Assembly (NCBI RefSeq): GCF_034674885.1
Contig: NZ_JAUCDS010000006.1
Span: forward strand, 1 to 64,000
DNA: 64,000 bases
Reading direction: 5' to 3'
Source: Castellaniella sp034674885
GTDB taxonomy: Bacteria > Pseudomonadota > Gammaproteobacteria > Burkholderiales > Burkholderiaceae_B
The notes under the pieces are model-generated. The model ran no database searches, was not told the DNA's origin, and saw nothing but the letters and a program-made list of their open reading frames with translations. Each line of letters starts with the position of its first letter. Positions within the stretch are counted from its first letter, which is position 1. Positions 15,189-23,102 of the stretch are shown here, in pieces. The position numbers and the translations under genes are program-made.

Positions 15189-16427
15189 ATGGAAGGCTTT
15201 TTCCTGGAATACGGCAACCTGCTGCTGCGCTGGCTGCACGTCATCGCCGCCATTGCCTGGATCGGCGAATCGATCTATTTCGTCATGCTGGACCTCAGCC
15301 TGCATGCGCCCAAGGGCGAACACAGCAAGAAACTGGGCGTCTACGGCGAAATGTGGGCCGTGCACGGCGGCGGCTTCTACCATAACCAGAAATACCTGAC
15401 CAACCCGGCCGAGCTGCCCGCCGATCTGCACTGGTCGTTCTGGAAGGCCTACACCACCTGGCTGTCGGGCTTTGGCCTGTTCATGCTGCTGTATCTGCTG
15501 CGGGCCGACATCTACCTGGTCAACCCGGCCAGCCCCTGGGAATGGGCCCGCAACATGAACGGCACCGAAGCCGGCATCCTGGCCGTGCTGTTCCTGGTGG
15601 TGGGCTACAACGTGTATTCGCGCCTGTGCCGCATCATCAGCCCGACCGTGAACCACGATGGCTGGTTGAGTGTCGCCGTGGGGGTCATGATGGTGGTCGT
15701 GGCCTGGCTGACGACCCAGATCTTCCCGGGCCGCGCAGCCTTCCTGATCACCGGCGCCCTGATGGCCACCTGCATGTCGGCCAGCGTGTTCTTCTGGATC
15801 ATTCCCGGCCAGCGCCGGATGGTCAAGGCCCTGAAGGCCGGCGAAAAACCCAATCCGCTGGACGGCGCCTGGGGCAAGCAGCGTTCGGTGCACAACACTT
15901 ATTTCACGCTGCCGGTGATCTTCCTGATGCTCAGCAACCACTATTCATTCACCTACTCGAATGAATACGCCTGGGTCATCATGTCGCTGTTCATCTTCGC
16001 CGGGGCCGTGATCCGCCAGTATTTCGTGCTGCGCCACACCGGCAAGAACGACCTGCGCTATCCGGCGGCCGGCATCATCATGCTGGCCCTGATCGGCTGG
16101 ATCGCCGCGCCGGCACCAGCCACCGCCCCGGCTGCCGCGCCGGCCGTCAGCCAAGCCGGCAGCGCTTCTGCGGCCGCGTCGGCGGTCACGGTGGAACAGG
16201 TCCACGGCATCATCGCCGCCCGCTGTGTGGAATGCCATTCGGCCAAGCCCACCCAGCCCGGCTTTGCCGCCGCCCCGGCCGGCATCATGCTGGACACCAC
16301 GGCCGAAACCCTGCAGCACGCCGCGCAGATCAAGCAGGTAGTGGGCAACCGCTACATGCCGCTGGCCAACCTGACCAAGATGACCGACGAGGAACGCGCG
16401 GTCATCGCCGCCTGGAACGGGCAGTAA
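15189..16427 (+). CDS. puuD: Urate hydroxylase PuuD with C-terminal cytochrome c domain
   Basis: A 412-residue inner-membrane protein of the PuuD family. The first 300 residues hold about eight membrane helices, beginning LLLRWLHVIAAIAWIGESIY, with conserved histidines. An Ala/Pro linker (about residues 313-330) leads to a cytochrome c domain with the haem motif CVECH (346-350) and a candidate axial methionine in NRYMPLANLTKMT. PuuD oxidises urate to 5-hydroxyisourate and passes electrons to the respiratory chain through the haem. It supplies the substrate for the upstream uraH product. An AGGAG site precedes the ATG at 15189. Confidence 0.95.
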   Translation: MEGFFLEYGNLLLRWLHVIAAIAWIGESIYFVMLDLSLHAPKGEHSKKLGVYGEMWAVHGGGFYHNQKYLTNPAELPADLHWSFWKAYTTWLSGFGLFMLLYLLRADIYLVNPASPWEWARNMNGTEAGILAVLFLVVGYNVYSRLCRIISPTVNHDGWLSVAVGVMMVVVAWLTTQIFPGRAAFLITGALMATCMSASVFFWIIPGQRRMVKALKAGEKPNPLDGAWGKQRSVHNTYFTLPVIFLMLSNHYSFTYSNEYAWVIMSLFIFAGAVIRQYFVLRHTGKNDLRYPAAGIIMLALIGWIAAPAPATAPAAAPAVSQAGSASAAASAVTVEQVHGIIAARCVECHSAKPTQPGFAAAPAGIMLDTTAETLQHAAQIKQVVGNRYMPLANLTKMTDEERAVIAAWNGQ

Positions 16428-16454
16428 GACAGCGCCGCGCATCGGATGGCACAG

Positions 16455-17387
16455 CTACCCGATGCGCTGGCGCATCATCCACTGGCGCGGGGTCATGCCC
16501 AGTTCGCGCCGAAAGGCCGCCCGCAGCGCCTGCCCGTCGGGAAAGCCGCTCTGGGTCGCCGTCAGTTCGATGGGATTGCCCTCGGCCAGCAGCGCCTGCG
16601 CCCGCATGAGCCGCGAGCGCCGCAGCCAGCCGCCCAGATTGTCTCCAGTGCGCGCACGGATGTGGCGGCCCAGGCTGCGGGGACTGGTCCCCGCCTGCCT
16701 GGCCAGCACCTCGAACGGTGGCACACCGACCGGATCCACCCGCAGCCGATCCAGCAGATCCGCCACTCGATGCTCGGTCAATGTAGCCGGCGTCGGGCGT
16801 TCGATCAGCTGCGGATGGCCGCCGCCACGCTGTGGGGCCACCACCATGCGGCGAGCAACGCGATTGGCCTCGGCCTGGCCGGAAATCCGCGCCAGCAGAT
16901 GCAGGCAGCAGTCCAGGCCGGCCGCCATGCCGGCCGACGTGACGACCGGGCCTCCGTCCACGAAGATCGCGCCGGGATCGACCTGCACGCGGGGGAAGCG
17001 CTGCGCAAAGGCCGGCACGCACGCCCAATGCGTCGTCGCCCGACGATCGTCCAGCACACCGGCCTGAGCCAGGCCAAAGGCGCCCAGGCACAGACCGGCG
17101 ACCAGGGCACCGCGCTCGACAGCAGCGCGGATGACTTGCACGATAGGGTCGGGCACCAGTTCGTCCGCATCGCGCCAACCTGGCAGGATCAGCAGGTCGG
17201 CGGCCGAGGCCGCATCCAGCCCGTTCGGAATCCGGACCATCAGGCCGCCCTGGGTCGCAACGTCGGGCCGATCGGCGCAGACCTCCACGCGATGGTCGCC
17301 GTCGGCAAAGGGTTCCCCGAAGACCGCAATCGGTGTCGAGAGCATGAAGGGGCTGATGGCCTCGTAAGCGATGATGGCAATGCGCAT
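16455..17387 (-). CDS. GlxA/FtrA-type transcriptional regulator (DJ-1/PfpI + AraC)
   Basis: A 310-residue regulator. Residues 1-185 form a DJ-1/PfpI (class I amidotransferase-like) domain with the nucleophile-elbow region GALVAGLCLGAFGLAQAG. Residues about 215-310 form an AraC double helix-turn-helix (GTSPRSLGRHIRARTGDN, then ATQSGFPDGQALRAAFRREL). Relatives include GlxA, FtrA and GbdR and often respond to nitrogen-containing metabolites. It converges with puuD and is divergent from the cysteine hydrolase gene (94 bases between starts), which is the most likely target. A 13-bp palindrome lies in that gap. Confidence 0.88.
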   Translation of the reverse strand: MRIAIIAYEAISPFMLSTPIAVFGEPFADGDHRVEVCADRPDVATQGGLMVRIPNGLDAASAADLLILPGWRDADELVPDPIVQVIRAAVERGALVAGLCLGAFGLAQAGVLDDRRATTHWACVPAFAQRFPRVQVDPGAIFVDGGPVVTSAGMAAGLDCCLHLLARISGQAEANRVARRMVVAPQRGGGHPQLIERPTPATLTEHRVADLLDRLRVDPVGVPPFEVLARQAGTSPRSLGRHIRARTGDNLGGWLRRSRLMRAQALLAEGNPIELTATQSGFPDGQALRAAFRRELGMTPRQWMMRQRIG

Positions 17388-17450
17388 TGGCTGAATTTAA
17401 TTGAAATATGGCCATCCAGCCAGTCGATCCGAAGGGCATCCCCCCATAAG

Positions 17451-17463
17451 ATGTCCTGGACAT
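17451..17463. promoter_or_regulatory. 13-bp palindrome before the cysteine hydrolase gene
   Basis: ATGTCC-T-GGACAT is a perfect palindrome ending 18 bases before the hydrolase ATG (17482). Its position near the start of transcription suggests an operator, perhaps for the divergent GlxA-type regulator. AraC-type proteins usually prefer direct repeats, so this link is weak. Confidence 0.35.
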
Positions 17464-17481
17464 TCACCCAGGAGAAGCCAC

Positions 17482-17985
17482 ATGCCCCGCGCACTCGTCG
17501 TCATTGACGTCCAGAACGACTATTTCCCCGGCGGGGTGCTCCCGCTGCACGCCGCCCAGGAGACGGAATCCCGCATCGCCCAGGCCATCGCCACAGCCCG
17601 GCAGGCAGGCGAGCGCGTCGTGCTGGTGAGGCACGTTTCGCCCCTGAAAACCGGCCTGTTCGCGGCGGACAGCCACGGCGCCGAGATCAGGCCCGCCATC
17701 CGCGCTGCTGCGGGCGACGCACCGGTGGTCGTCAAGCAGTTCGCGGACGCGTTCCAGGAGACCGATCTGGCTACACATCTGGGCGGCATCGACACGCTGC
17801 TGGTGTGCGGCATGATGACCCAGAACTGCGTGGTCTTCACGGCCATGTCGACGGACGCGCAATCCTTCCGGGTCACCGTGCTGGAAGACCTGTGCGCCGC
17901 ACCGTCGGACATCGTGCACCGCATCGCCCTGAACGCCCTGAGATCCAAGCTGACGGTATGCCCATCCAGCGAGATCTGGGCCTAG
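17482..17985 (+). CDS. Isochorismatase-family cysteine hydrolase
   Basis: A 167-residue alpha/beta hydrolase of the isochorismatase superfamily with an intact catalytic triad: D9 (VVIDVQNDYF), K85 (PVVVKQFADAF) and C116 (CGMMTQNCVVFT). The start at 17482 follows AGGAGA; the in-frame extension to 17401 runs through the promoter region. Members include nicotinamidase, N-carbamoylsarcosine amidase, ureidoacrylate amidase and peroxyureidoacrylate amidase. Its position beside urate/allantoin genes favours a ureide or amide substrate, but the sequence does not decide. It is likely controlled by the divergent GlxA-type regulator. Confidence 0.85.
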   Translation: MPRALVVIDVQNDYFPGGVLPLHAAQETESRIAQAIATARQAGERVVLVRHVSPLKTGLFAADSHGAEIRPAIRAAAGDAPVVVKQFADAFQETDLATHLGGIDTLLVCGMMTQNCVVFTAMSTDAQSFRVTVLEDLCAAPSDIVHRIALNALRSKLTVCPSSEIWA

Positions 17986-17991
17986 AGCACC

Positions 17992-18020
17992 ATGCTGTGC
18001 GGCCCAGGGCCGCACAGCAT
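17992..18020. terminator. Perfect 29-bp palindrome between convergent genes
   Basis: ATGCTGTGCGGCCC - A - GGGCCGCACAGCAT is a perfect 14-bp stem around one base. It lies in the 41-base gap between the hydrolase stop and the stop of the pilV-like gene. There is no T tract; it probably insulates the two transcripts as a bidirectional hairpin. Confidence 0.6.
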
Positions 18021-18026
18021 TGAGGA

Positions 18027-19103
18027 TCAATAGCGGTTGGGCTGGCAGACGAACCCCAGGCTCAAGCCCTCCGGCGAGGCCAGGGACCCGCTTTCCGCAA
18101 TCTGGACTCCGACATAACCCGACGGGCAGCTGCAGGCGCCCGTCATCGGGTTGTGCGTCGATTGCCCGGTAGCGCTGAAGCAACCCCGGCGGCTGCTGAG
18201 CATGTAGCCGCCGCCCGCCGGACGCGCCAGATCCTGCCAGACGCCCTGACGGCAGATCAACAGCCCCGCATGGCGATCATCCCGACCCACCCCGCCTTCC
18301 ATCGTGCAGGGCGTGTTGCTGATCTTGCCGTGTTCCAGCACCAGGCCATCCTGTGCCTGCAGCCAGGCACCGCTGCGCACGGAGCCTCGGGCCGACGCGT
18401 CCCCCTGGAAATCTGGATCACGAGCATCCCGGACCCGCAGGAAATCTGCGTGATCTCCTGAATCCCCGCCCCCGCCGGGTGTGGAATCATCGCCCACCAC
18501 CACCCAATCGGCAGCCAGCGCAACGCCTCCTGACGGCCAGGGCTCTCCGGGAGGCAGGCCCAGGCGGCGGCCTGCGCCTCGGAAATGCTGCGGGTCATTT
18601 GGCCAGAGCACCAGGCCGCGCCCCTGGGCAGCCAGCAGCCATTCAGCCACCAGGGTCTCGTCGACGCGGCCATCCGGCCGCAGCAAGCCCGCGCGAGTGC
18701 CGACCAGGGCCTGCACCCGGCAGGGAGACTGCGGGCAGGCACCTGTACGCGACACCCGCAGCGCCAGCGTCTGTTGCAAAGGGCCGGCGTTCCGCCAACC
18801 CGGGGGCAGCAGCCCGGCCGCCTGCAATTCCGCCCAATCCGGCGCCGTCCAGTCGGCGATCCCCTCGACGGCCAGCGCCTGCGGGGTATCGGCCTGCTGC
18901 AGGGCAGCGGCATGCTGGCGCAGGTAGGCCTGCGCCGCAGCCTGGACGGGCTCCATCCAGGCTGCCAACGCCTGCGCCTGCAAGACCCGCGCCTTCTGTG
19001 CCCATTCCTGCCCGGCCCAGACCGCAAGGGCCAGGCCCAGCGCCGCCACCAGCATGAATTCCAGCAGCAGGGAGCCGCGCTGCGCGCGCCGGTCAGCGCA
19101 CAT
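18027..19103 (-). CDS. pilV: PilV-like minor pilin / pilus tip adhesin
   Basis: A 358-residue protein with a class III-type prepilin signal: RRAQRG followed by SLLLEFMLVAALGLALAV, with glutamate at mature position 5. The ATG at 19103 gives a short leader of ten residues and overlaps the end of the pilS-like gene by 11 bases. After the N-terminal helix comes a long variable region and a cysteine-rich C-terminus with CFSATGQSTHN and GACSCPSGYVGV, like the C-terminal tips of thin-pilus PilV proteins. It is the last gene of the pil operon. No shufflon segments or recombinase follow, so the tip is fixed. Receptor or donor specificity is unknown. Confidence 0.8.
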   Translation of the reverse strand: MCADRRAQRGSLLLEFMLVAALGLALAVWAGQEWAQKARVLQAQALAAWMEPVQAAAQAYLRQHAAALQQADTPQALAVEGIADWTAPDWAELQAAGLLPPGWRNAGPLQQTLALRVSRTGACPQSPCRVQALVGTRAGLLRPDGRVDETLVAEWLLAAQGRGLVLWPNDPQHFRGAGRRLGLPPGEPWPSGGVALAADWVVVGDDSTPGGGGDSGDHADFLRVRDARDPDFQGDASARGSVRSGAWLQAQDGLVLEHGKISNTPCTMEGGVGRDDRHAGLLICRQGVWQDLARPAGGGYMLSSRRGCFSATGQSTHNPMTGACSCPSGYVGVQIAESGSLASPEGLSLGFVCQPNRY

Positions 19104-19785
19104 GGAACACGAACTGATTGGCGTCACCCTTGGTGCAGGCCGACTCGGCGGCCAGGGCGCTGTAAGGCGTGGCGTCGTCCTTGACGGTGCGCGCTGCGCC
19201 GCCGTCGGCGCTGACCGTGATGCGCTCGGCCACCCGTTGCAGCACCGAGGCGATCGAAGGGCAAGCCACATGATTGACCCGCAGCAAGCGCAGCAGGAAA
19301 CCCGCGCCGGCCTCATCGGGCTCGACCTCGATGGTGCCGCCGCCCCCCAGGCCATGCAGGATCGTCCCATCCGTCGCACGCGTCAGCACGGTCGAGTCCG
19401 CCACCATCGACACCAGGTTCGTCGTGCCGATCTCGGCATAGGGTGGATCACCCGAGGTCCCGGCATTGATGCGTGTGTGCATCACGAAGCGCGCCAGTTC
19501 CTGGCCGACCTTGGGCACCTTGTTTTCCAGCACATATCCGCCGATGGCCGGGATCCCGATCACAGCGATCAGCAGCACGATCGCCGTGACGATCGACACT
19601 TCGATCAGCGAGAATCCCCGCTGCGACCGCCGATGTGCCGCGACGGGCCGATCAGTGACCCCCCATTCACCCCCCAGCGCCTGGGCCTGCGCCCCCCGCT
19701 CCGCCCGACCGGCGCTGCGACGGCGCCCCCGACGACGGACTGCATGTCCGGCCCCTTCCATCCGCTGACGATCTTCGTGCTGCAT
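19093..19785 (-). CDS. pilS: Type IVb major pilin (PilS-like) with a long leader
   Basis: A 230-residue prepilin. The processing site is SQRG / FSLIEVSIVTAIVLLIAV, with glutamate at mature position 5, and the mature pilin would be about 173 residues with a cysteine pair (VACPSIAS and ESACTKGD) fitting the C-terminal disulfide loop. The ATG at 19785 has AAGGGGG at good spacing and no closer ATG with a ribosome site exists, which gives a 57-residue arginine-rich leader. That is longer than the usual 10-30 for type IVb pilins. Conserved RGFSLIEV plus neighbours pilR and pilV support identity with the PilS/TcpA group. Confidence 0.85.
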   Translation of the reverse strand: MQHEDRQRMEGAGHAVRRRGRRRSAGRAERGAQAQALGGEWGVTDRPVAAHRRSQRGFSLIEVSIVTAIVLLIAVIGIPAIGGYVLENKVPKVGQELARFVMHTRINAGTSGDPPYAEIGTTNLVSMVADSTVLTRATDGTILHGLGGGGTIEVEPDEAGAGFLLRLLRVNHVACPSIASVLQRVAERITVSADGGAARTVKDDATPYSALAAESACTKGDANQFVFHVR

Positions 19786-19825
19786 AGTGCCCCCTTGCCG
19801 CTTCCAACGGCTTTGAAGCCCGCCC

Positions 19826-20950
19826 CTATTGGCCGGCCTGAAACATCATCCAGGCGTGGCGCAGTTCATCGATGACGGCGTAATGCCACGCCCCGATGCC
19901 CATCACGACCACCACCCCCGACAGCAGGGCCAGCCAGCGCAAGGCACGGGCCTGCCGCTGGATGCGGCCCAACCAGACCGCTCGCATGCGCTCATGAGTC
20001 GCCAAGATGCCCTCTGACAGGCCGCGCGCAGCCACCATGTCCTCGAGATACCAGTACAGTTCGCGATCCAGCAGCCCGGTATCCCAGGCGGCAGCGCCAG
20101 CCAGTCCCTGGTCGATGCGCCAGACAGCCCGCCGCAGATAGGCGCCCAGCCAAGGGGTGGCGCTTTCCAGAAACAACAGCATCACTGGCCTGAGTTGCGA
20201 TGAACTGCCTGCTCCGGGTTGCAGCAGGATCGACACCAACGCCAGCAGGCGCAAGGCCTGGACCTGGCGGTACAGGCGCCATGGCCCGACTCGGTCCAGC
20301 CGCCGGCGCCACGGCCCGCAGGCACGCGGCAGCATCAGCAAGCCCAGCGCCAGAGCGGACACCACCCCTAGCGGCAGACAAAATCCCCAGTCGCGCAGCC
20401 CCTGCGCAAAGGCGAACAAGGCGCGCGTCCAGGTCCCGTGGAATTCGACCGGCAACCCCTGAAACGCCTGCAACAGGGCAGGCGCCGTCCAGGTTGGCAC
20501 AGCCAGCATCAGAACACTGACTACCAGCAGCGCGGCAGCCGCCGATCCCAGAGTTGCCCACAGCAACTGGCGCACCTGGATCAAAAGGCCCAGATGCCGG
20601 GCCAGGGCCTGGAAGCAGGCCAGCAGGCGCACATTGCCGAAAGCCTGTGCCACGCGAATCAGGGCGCGCTCGTCAGCCGGCAGGCAGCCACGCCAGGTGG
20701 CATCCAGGTCGCCGCCGCTGGCCTCGCAGGCGATCGACCAGCATTGCGACAGCCGGCCACGCACCGTCGTCGCCCCATAGCGCTGCGCATCACGGTCGAA
20801 CAATTCCCGGATGGTCAGCCGACCCTGTGCGCCCGACAGCACCGCGTGCAGGTATTCGAAGTAGTCGGCTCGATGCGCAGCGAATCTCCAGGCATCCAGG
20901 CGCATACGCCAGCCCGAAGCCCGGCGCGACGGGACAATCAGGCGGGACAT
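19826..20950 (-). CDS. pilR: Type IVb pilus inner-membrane platform protein (PilR/GspF family)
   Basis: A 374-residue protein of the T2SS F family. An N-terminal cytoplasmic domain (about 1-150, with FFEYLHAVLSG-like opening DYFEYLHAVLSGAQGRLTIR) is followed by paired membrane segments (LLWATLGSAAAALLVVSVLM near 150-170 and GFCLPLGVVSALALGLLMLP near 210-230), a second helical domain and a last C-terminal segment (LALLSGVVVVMGIGAWHYA). It anchors the assembly ATPase to the inner membrane. Its start overlaps the end of the ATPase gene by 13 bases. Size is close to plasmid-type PilR. Confidence 0.88.
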   Translation of the reverse strand: MSRLIVPSRRASGWRMRLDAWRFAAHRADYFEYLHAVLSGAQGRLTIRELFDRDAQRYGATTVRGRLSQCWSIACEASGGDLDATWRGCLPADERALIRVAQAFGNVRLLACFQALARHLGLLIQVRQLLWATLGSAAAALLVVSVLMLAVPTWTAPALLQAFQGLPVEFHGTWTRALFAFAQGLRDWGFCLPLGVVSALALGLLMLPRACGPWRRRLDRVGPWRLYRQVQALRLLALVSILLQPGAGSSSQLRPVMLLFLESATPWLGAYLRRAVWRIDQGLAGAAAWDTGLLDRELYWYLEDMVAARGLSEGILATHERMRAVWLGRIQRQARALRWLALLSGVVVVMGIGAWHYAVIDELRHAWMMFQAGQ

Positions 20951-22620
20951 GCGCGTTCTCCGATCTGATGGCGGCGTCGCAGCACGAGAGTTTCAAAGGC
21001 CACGAACCGCCCTTCGACATCGCGCGGATCCACCTGCCCGGCACCGACCTTGAGCATCGCGTGCGCCATCGCGCTATGGACCGGATCCGGCAGATAGCCG
21101 GCATCGGTCGATAGAGCAGCGGCCTGCAGGCCTGGCTCGACCAGTTCCGCAGCGACGGTCCGCCCGTCATACCCGGCCAGTTCCGGCAACTGCGGCAAGC
21201 GGCAGCGGGAACAGCCTTGCGGATGGCGGGTGCGGATCTGTCCGGCCGAAACGCCCCAGGACTGTTCGATCCAGCCCAGCCAACGTCGCCAGTCCTGCGG
21301 CGCGCCCGGATGCTGGCGCGCCAGTTCTTCCGGGTCGGCTGGCCGCGCGCACGCCGTACACAACTGGGGCAACAGCGCCTGGAACACCAACAGTTTCAGC
21401 ACCCCGGATGTCTGCAAAAAATCACGCGGTACGCCGATGAAGGCCGAGGACAGGCGATCAACGATGGCCCGCGCCGAGGGCGCATGCACCGTTGTATAGA
21501 CGTTGACTCCGGACCCGGTCAGGTCCATGAAGGCCAGGCCGCTTTCGGCATCGCGGATTTCGCCCAACAGCACGTCGCTCATGGCGGAACGCTTCAGGGT
21601 CCGTAATTTCGCGGCGTAATGCCCATGCGCCTGCTGACCCAGATCGCGGCCAATGGTGTTCTGGACTGCCCGGGCGATCCGGTATTCCACCGGTTCTTCC
21701 AGGGTAATGACCTTGCGGTGATCCGGCAGCCCCCGGATGAGCGCCGCCAGCGTGGTGGACTTGCCGGAGCCCACCGTGCCGGCGAGCACGATCGCCCCGC
21801 CCTCGGAGCGCATGACGCGATCAAAGCAGGCCACCTGATCGGGACGATAGCCCAGCGCATCCAGACCGGCAGTCCGGATCTGCACGTCGCGCGACAGGAA
21901 CCGCAGGCACACACTGGGGCCGCGATCGGCGGCCAGCGACGCCCAACGCAGCACATAGGCCTGACCATCCACCCAGCGCAACAGGCTGCCCTGCTGTTCC
22001 AACGTAGGATCGAAGACCGCGCCATTGCCGCCCTGAATGTCCATCCAGGCGACCGCCAATACATCCAGCAGCAGATCGGTGGGCATCCGCCGGAAGCGTT
22101 CCGGCGCAATGTAGCGGCCCGCCACGGTGTATCGGACCTCGGATTCCGGCGCATCCCGGTACGCATTGAGATGCAGATCAGTTGCCCCCTGATGCACCCC
22201 CCATTCCACCAGGTCCTGGAACACGCCGGCCAAGGCCGTCGGCGTGCGATCCGCCGTCGAGACGGTGGCCATGACGGAGCTGGAATCACGCGACAGGGCC
22301 AGCAGCAGCGCGGCCGGCAGGACGTAGCGCGCGGGATCGGACAGACGCCATCCTGCCGCCTGGATGCGCCGCACCAGGGCATCGGCCTGATCGGCCCCCA
22401 CGTATTCGGCGCGCGCCAGCACCGTAATGCTGCCATCGCCGCGTTCCACGGGACAGATCCGGTCGGCCAGCGCCTGCACGCCGAACTGCCGCGCCATGAC
22501 CCGACGCAGCGGCGGCTGCAACGCCGAGAGCTGCTCCCGATCATCGATGGTCGAAGCCGCCGACGTATTGAAGGGCATGGCAGGTTCGGCCACCCGCAGC
22601 ACCGAGGACCAGGCTTTCAT
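20938..22620 (-). CDS. pilQ: Type IVb pilus assembly ATPase (PilQ/GspE family)
   Basis: A 560-residue secretion ATPase. Walker A is GTVGSGKSTTLAALI, the Asp box TLEEPVEYRI, Walker B DVLLGEIRDAES and the His box TTVHAPSA, all intact. Near the C-terminus a zinc tetracysteine is formed by LCTACARP and GCSRCRLP. The start at 22620 (MKAWSSVLRV) is chosen because it overlaps the stop of the upstream pilP gene as ATGA; a start 33 bases further up is less likely. It powers pilus extension from the cytoplasmic face. No second, retraction-type ATPase gene (PilT family) is present, as is common in type IVb systems. Confidence 0.92.
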   Translation of the reverse strand: MKAWSSVLRVAEPAMPFNTSAASTIDDREQLSALQPPLRRVMARQFGVQALADRICPVERGDGSITVLARAEYVGADQADALVRRIQAAGWRLSDPARYVLPAALLLALSRDSSSVMATVSTADRTPTALAGVFQDLVEWGVHQGATDLHLNAYRDAPESEVRYTVAGRYIAPERFRRMPTDLLLDVLAVAWMDIQGGNGAVFDPTLEQQGSLLRWVDGQAYVLRWASLAADRGPSVCLRFLSRDVQIRTAGLDALGYRPDQVACFDRVMRSEGGAIVLAGTVGSGKSTTLAALIRGLPDHRKVITLEEPVEYRIARAVQNTIGRDLGQQAHGHYAAKLRTLKRSAMSDVLLGEIRDAESGLAFMDLTGSGVNVYTTVHAPSARAIVDRLSSAFIGVPRDFLQTSGVLKLLVFQALLPQLCTACARPADPEELARQHPGAPQDWRRWLGWIEQSWGVSAGQIRTRHPQGCSRCRLPQLPELAGYDGRTVAAELVEPGLQAAALSTDAGYLPDPVHSAMAHAMLKVGAGQVDPRDVEGRFVAFETLVLRRRHQIGERACPA

Positions 22621-23102
22621 GGCTGTTCCCCGCCCAGCAGCATGCGCAGGCACAGGGAGTGACGGTCCTCGCCACGTTCCAGCTGAACGCAGGCGCCGTT
22701 CATCCCACGCAACTGGTAGACCCCCGGATCGCCGGCATGCCCGGCCGGAAAGGCCTGCCCCCGGACATAGAGGTAAGCGCGCTGCCCTACCTGGATTTCG
22801 GCCATCAGGGCCTGCCCCACGCCGTAGAGTGCGACCAGACGCGGCGCCAGCAGTGGGCGCACCTGGCGATCCGGCGGGCGGCCAGCGGCGGATGACGCAT
22901 CCCGGAGGGCTTCCCGCAGATCCTGCTGCATCAGTTCACGCACTGACTGCGTTTCCCAGGACTCGGCAGGCGGCGAGGCCGGCTCGGGCATGGCGGGCGC
23001 CGGCTGCGCCGACAACCCACACGCCCATCCGCCCCAAACCAGGCACGCGCACGACCAACGACGCAAGGCGCGGAATCTGCGGCGCTCAGTGACGGTTTTC
23101 AT
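22617..23102 (-). CDS. pilP: Type IVb pilus biogenesis protein PilP
   Basis: A 161-residue exported protein. The ATG at 23102 has GAAGGA upstream; a TTG at 23117 is a weaker choice. An arginine-rich N-terminus and hydrophobic stretch (WSCACLVWGGWACGLSAQ) form a signal peptide or anchor, followed by a Pro-rich linker and a small beta domain with LVALYGVGQALMAEIQVGQR, a segment characteristic of thin-pilus PilP. It is expected in the periplasm linking PilO to the secretin. It overlaps both neighbours by a few bases. Confidence 0.8.
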   Translation of the reverse strand: MKTVTERRRFRALRRWSCACLVWGGWACGLSAQPAPAMPEPASPPAESWETQSVRELMQQDLREALRDASSAAGRPPDRQVRPLLAPRLVALYGVGQALMAEIQVGQRAYLYVRGQAFPAGHAGDPGVYQLRGMNGACVQLERGEDRHSLCLRMLLGGEQP

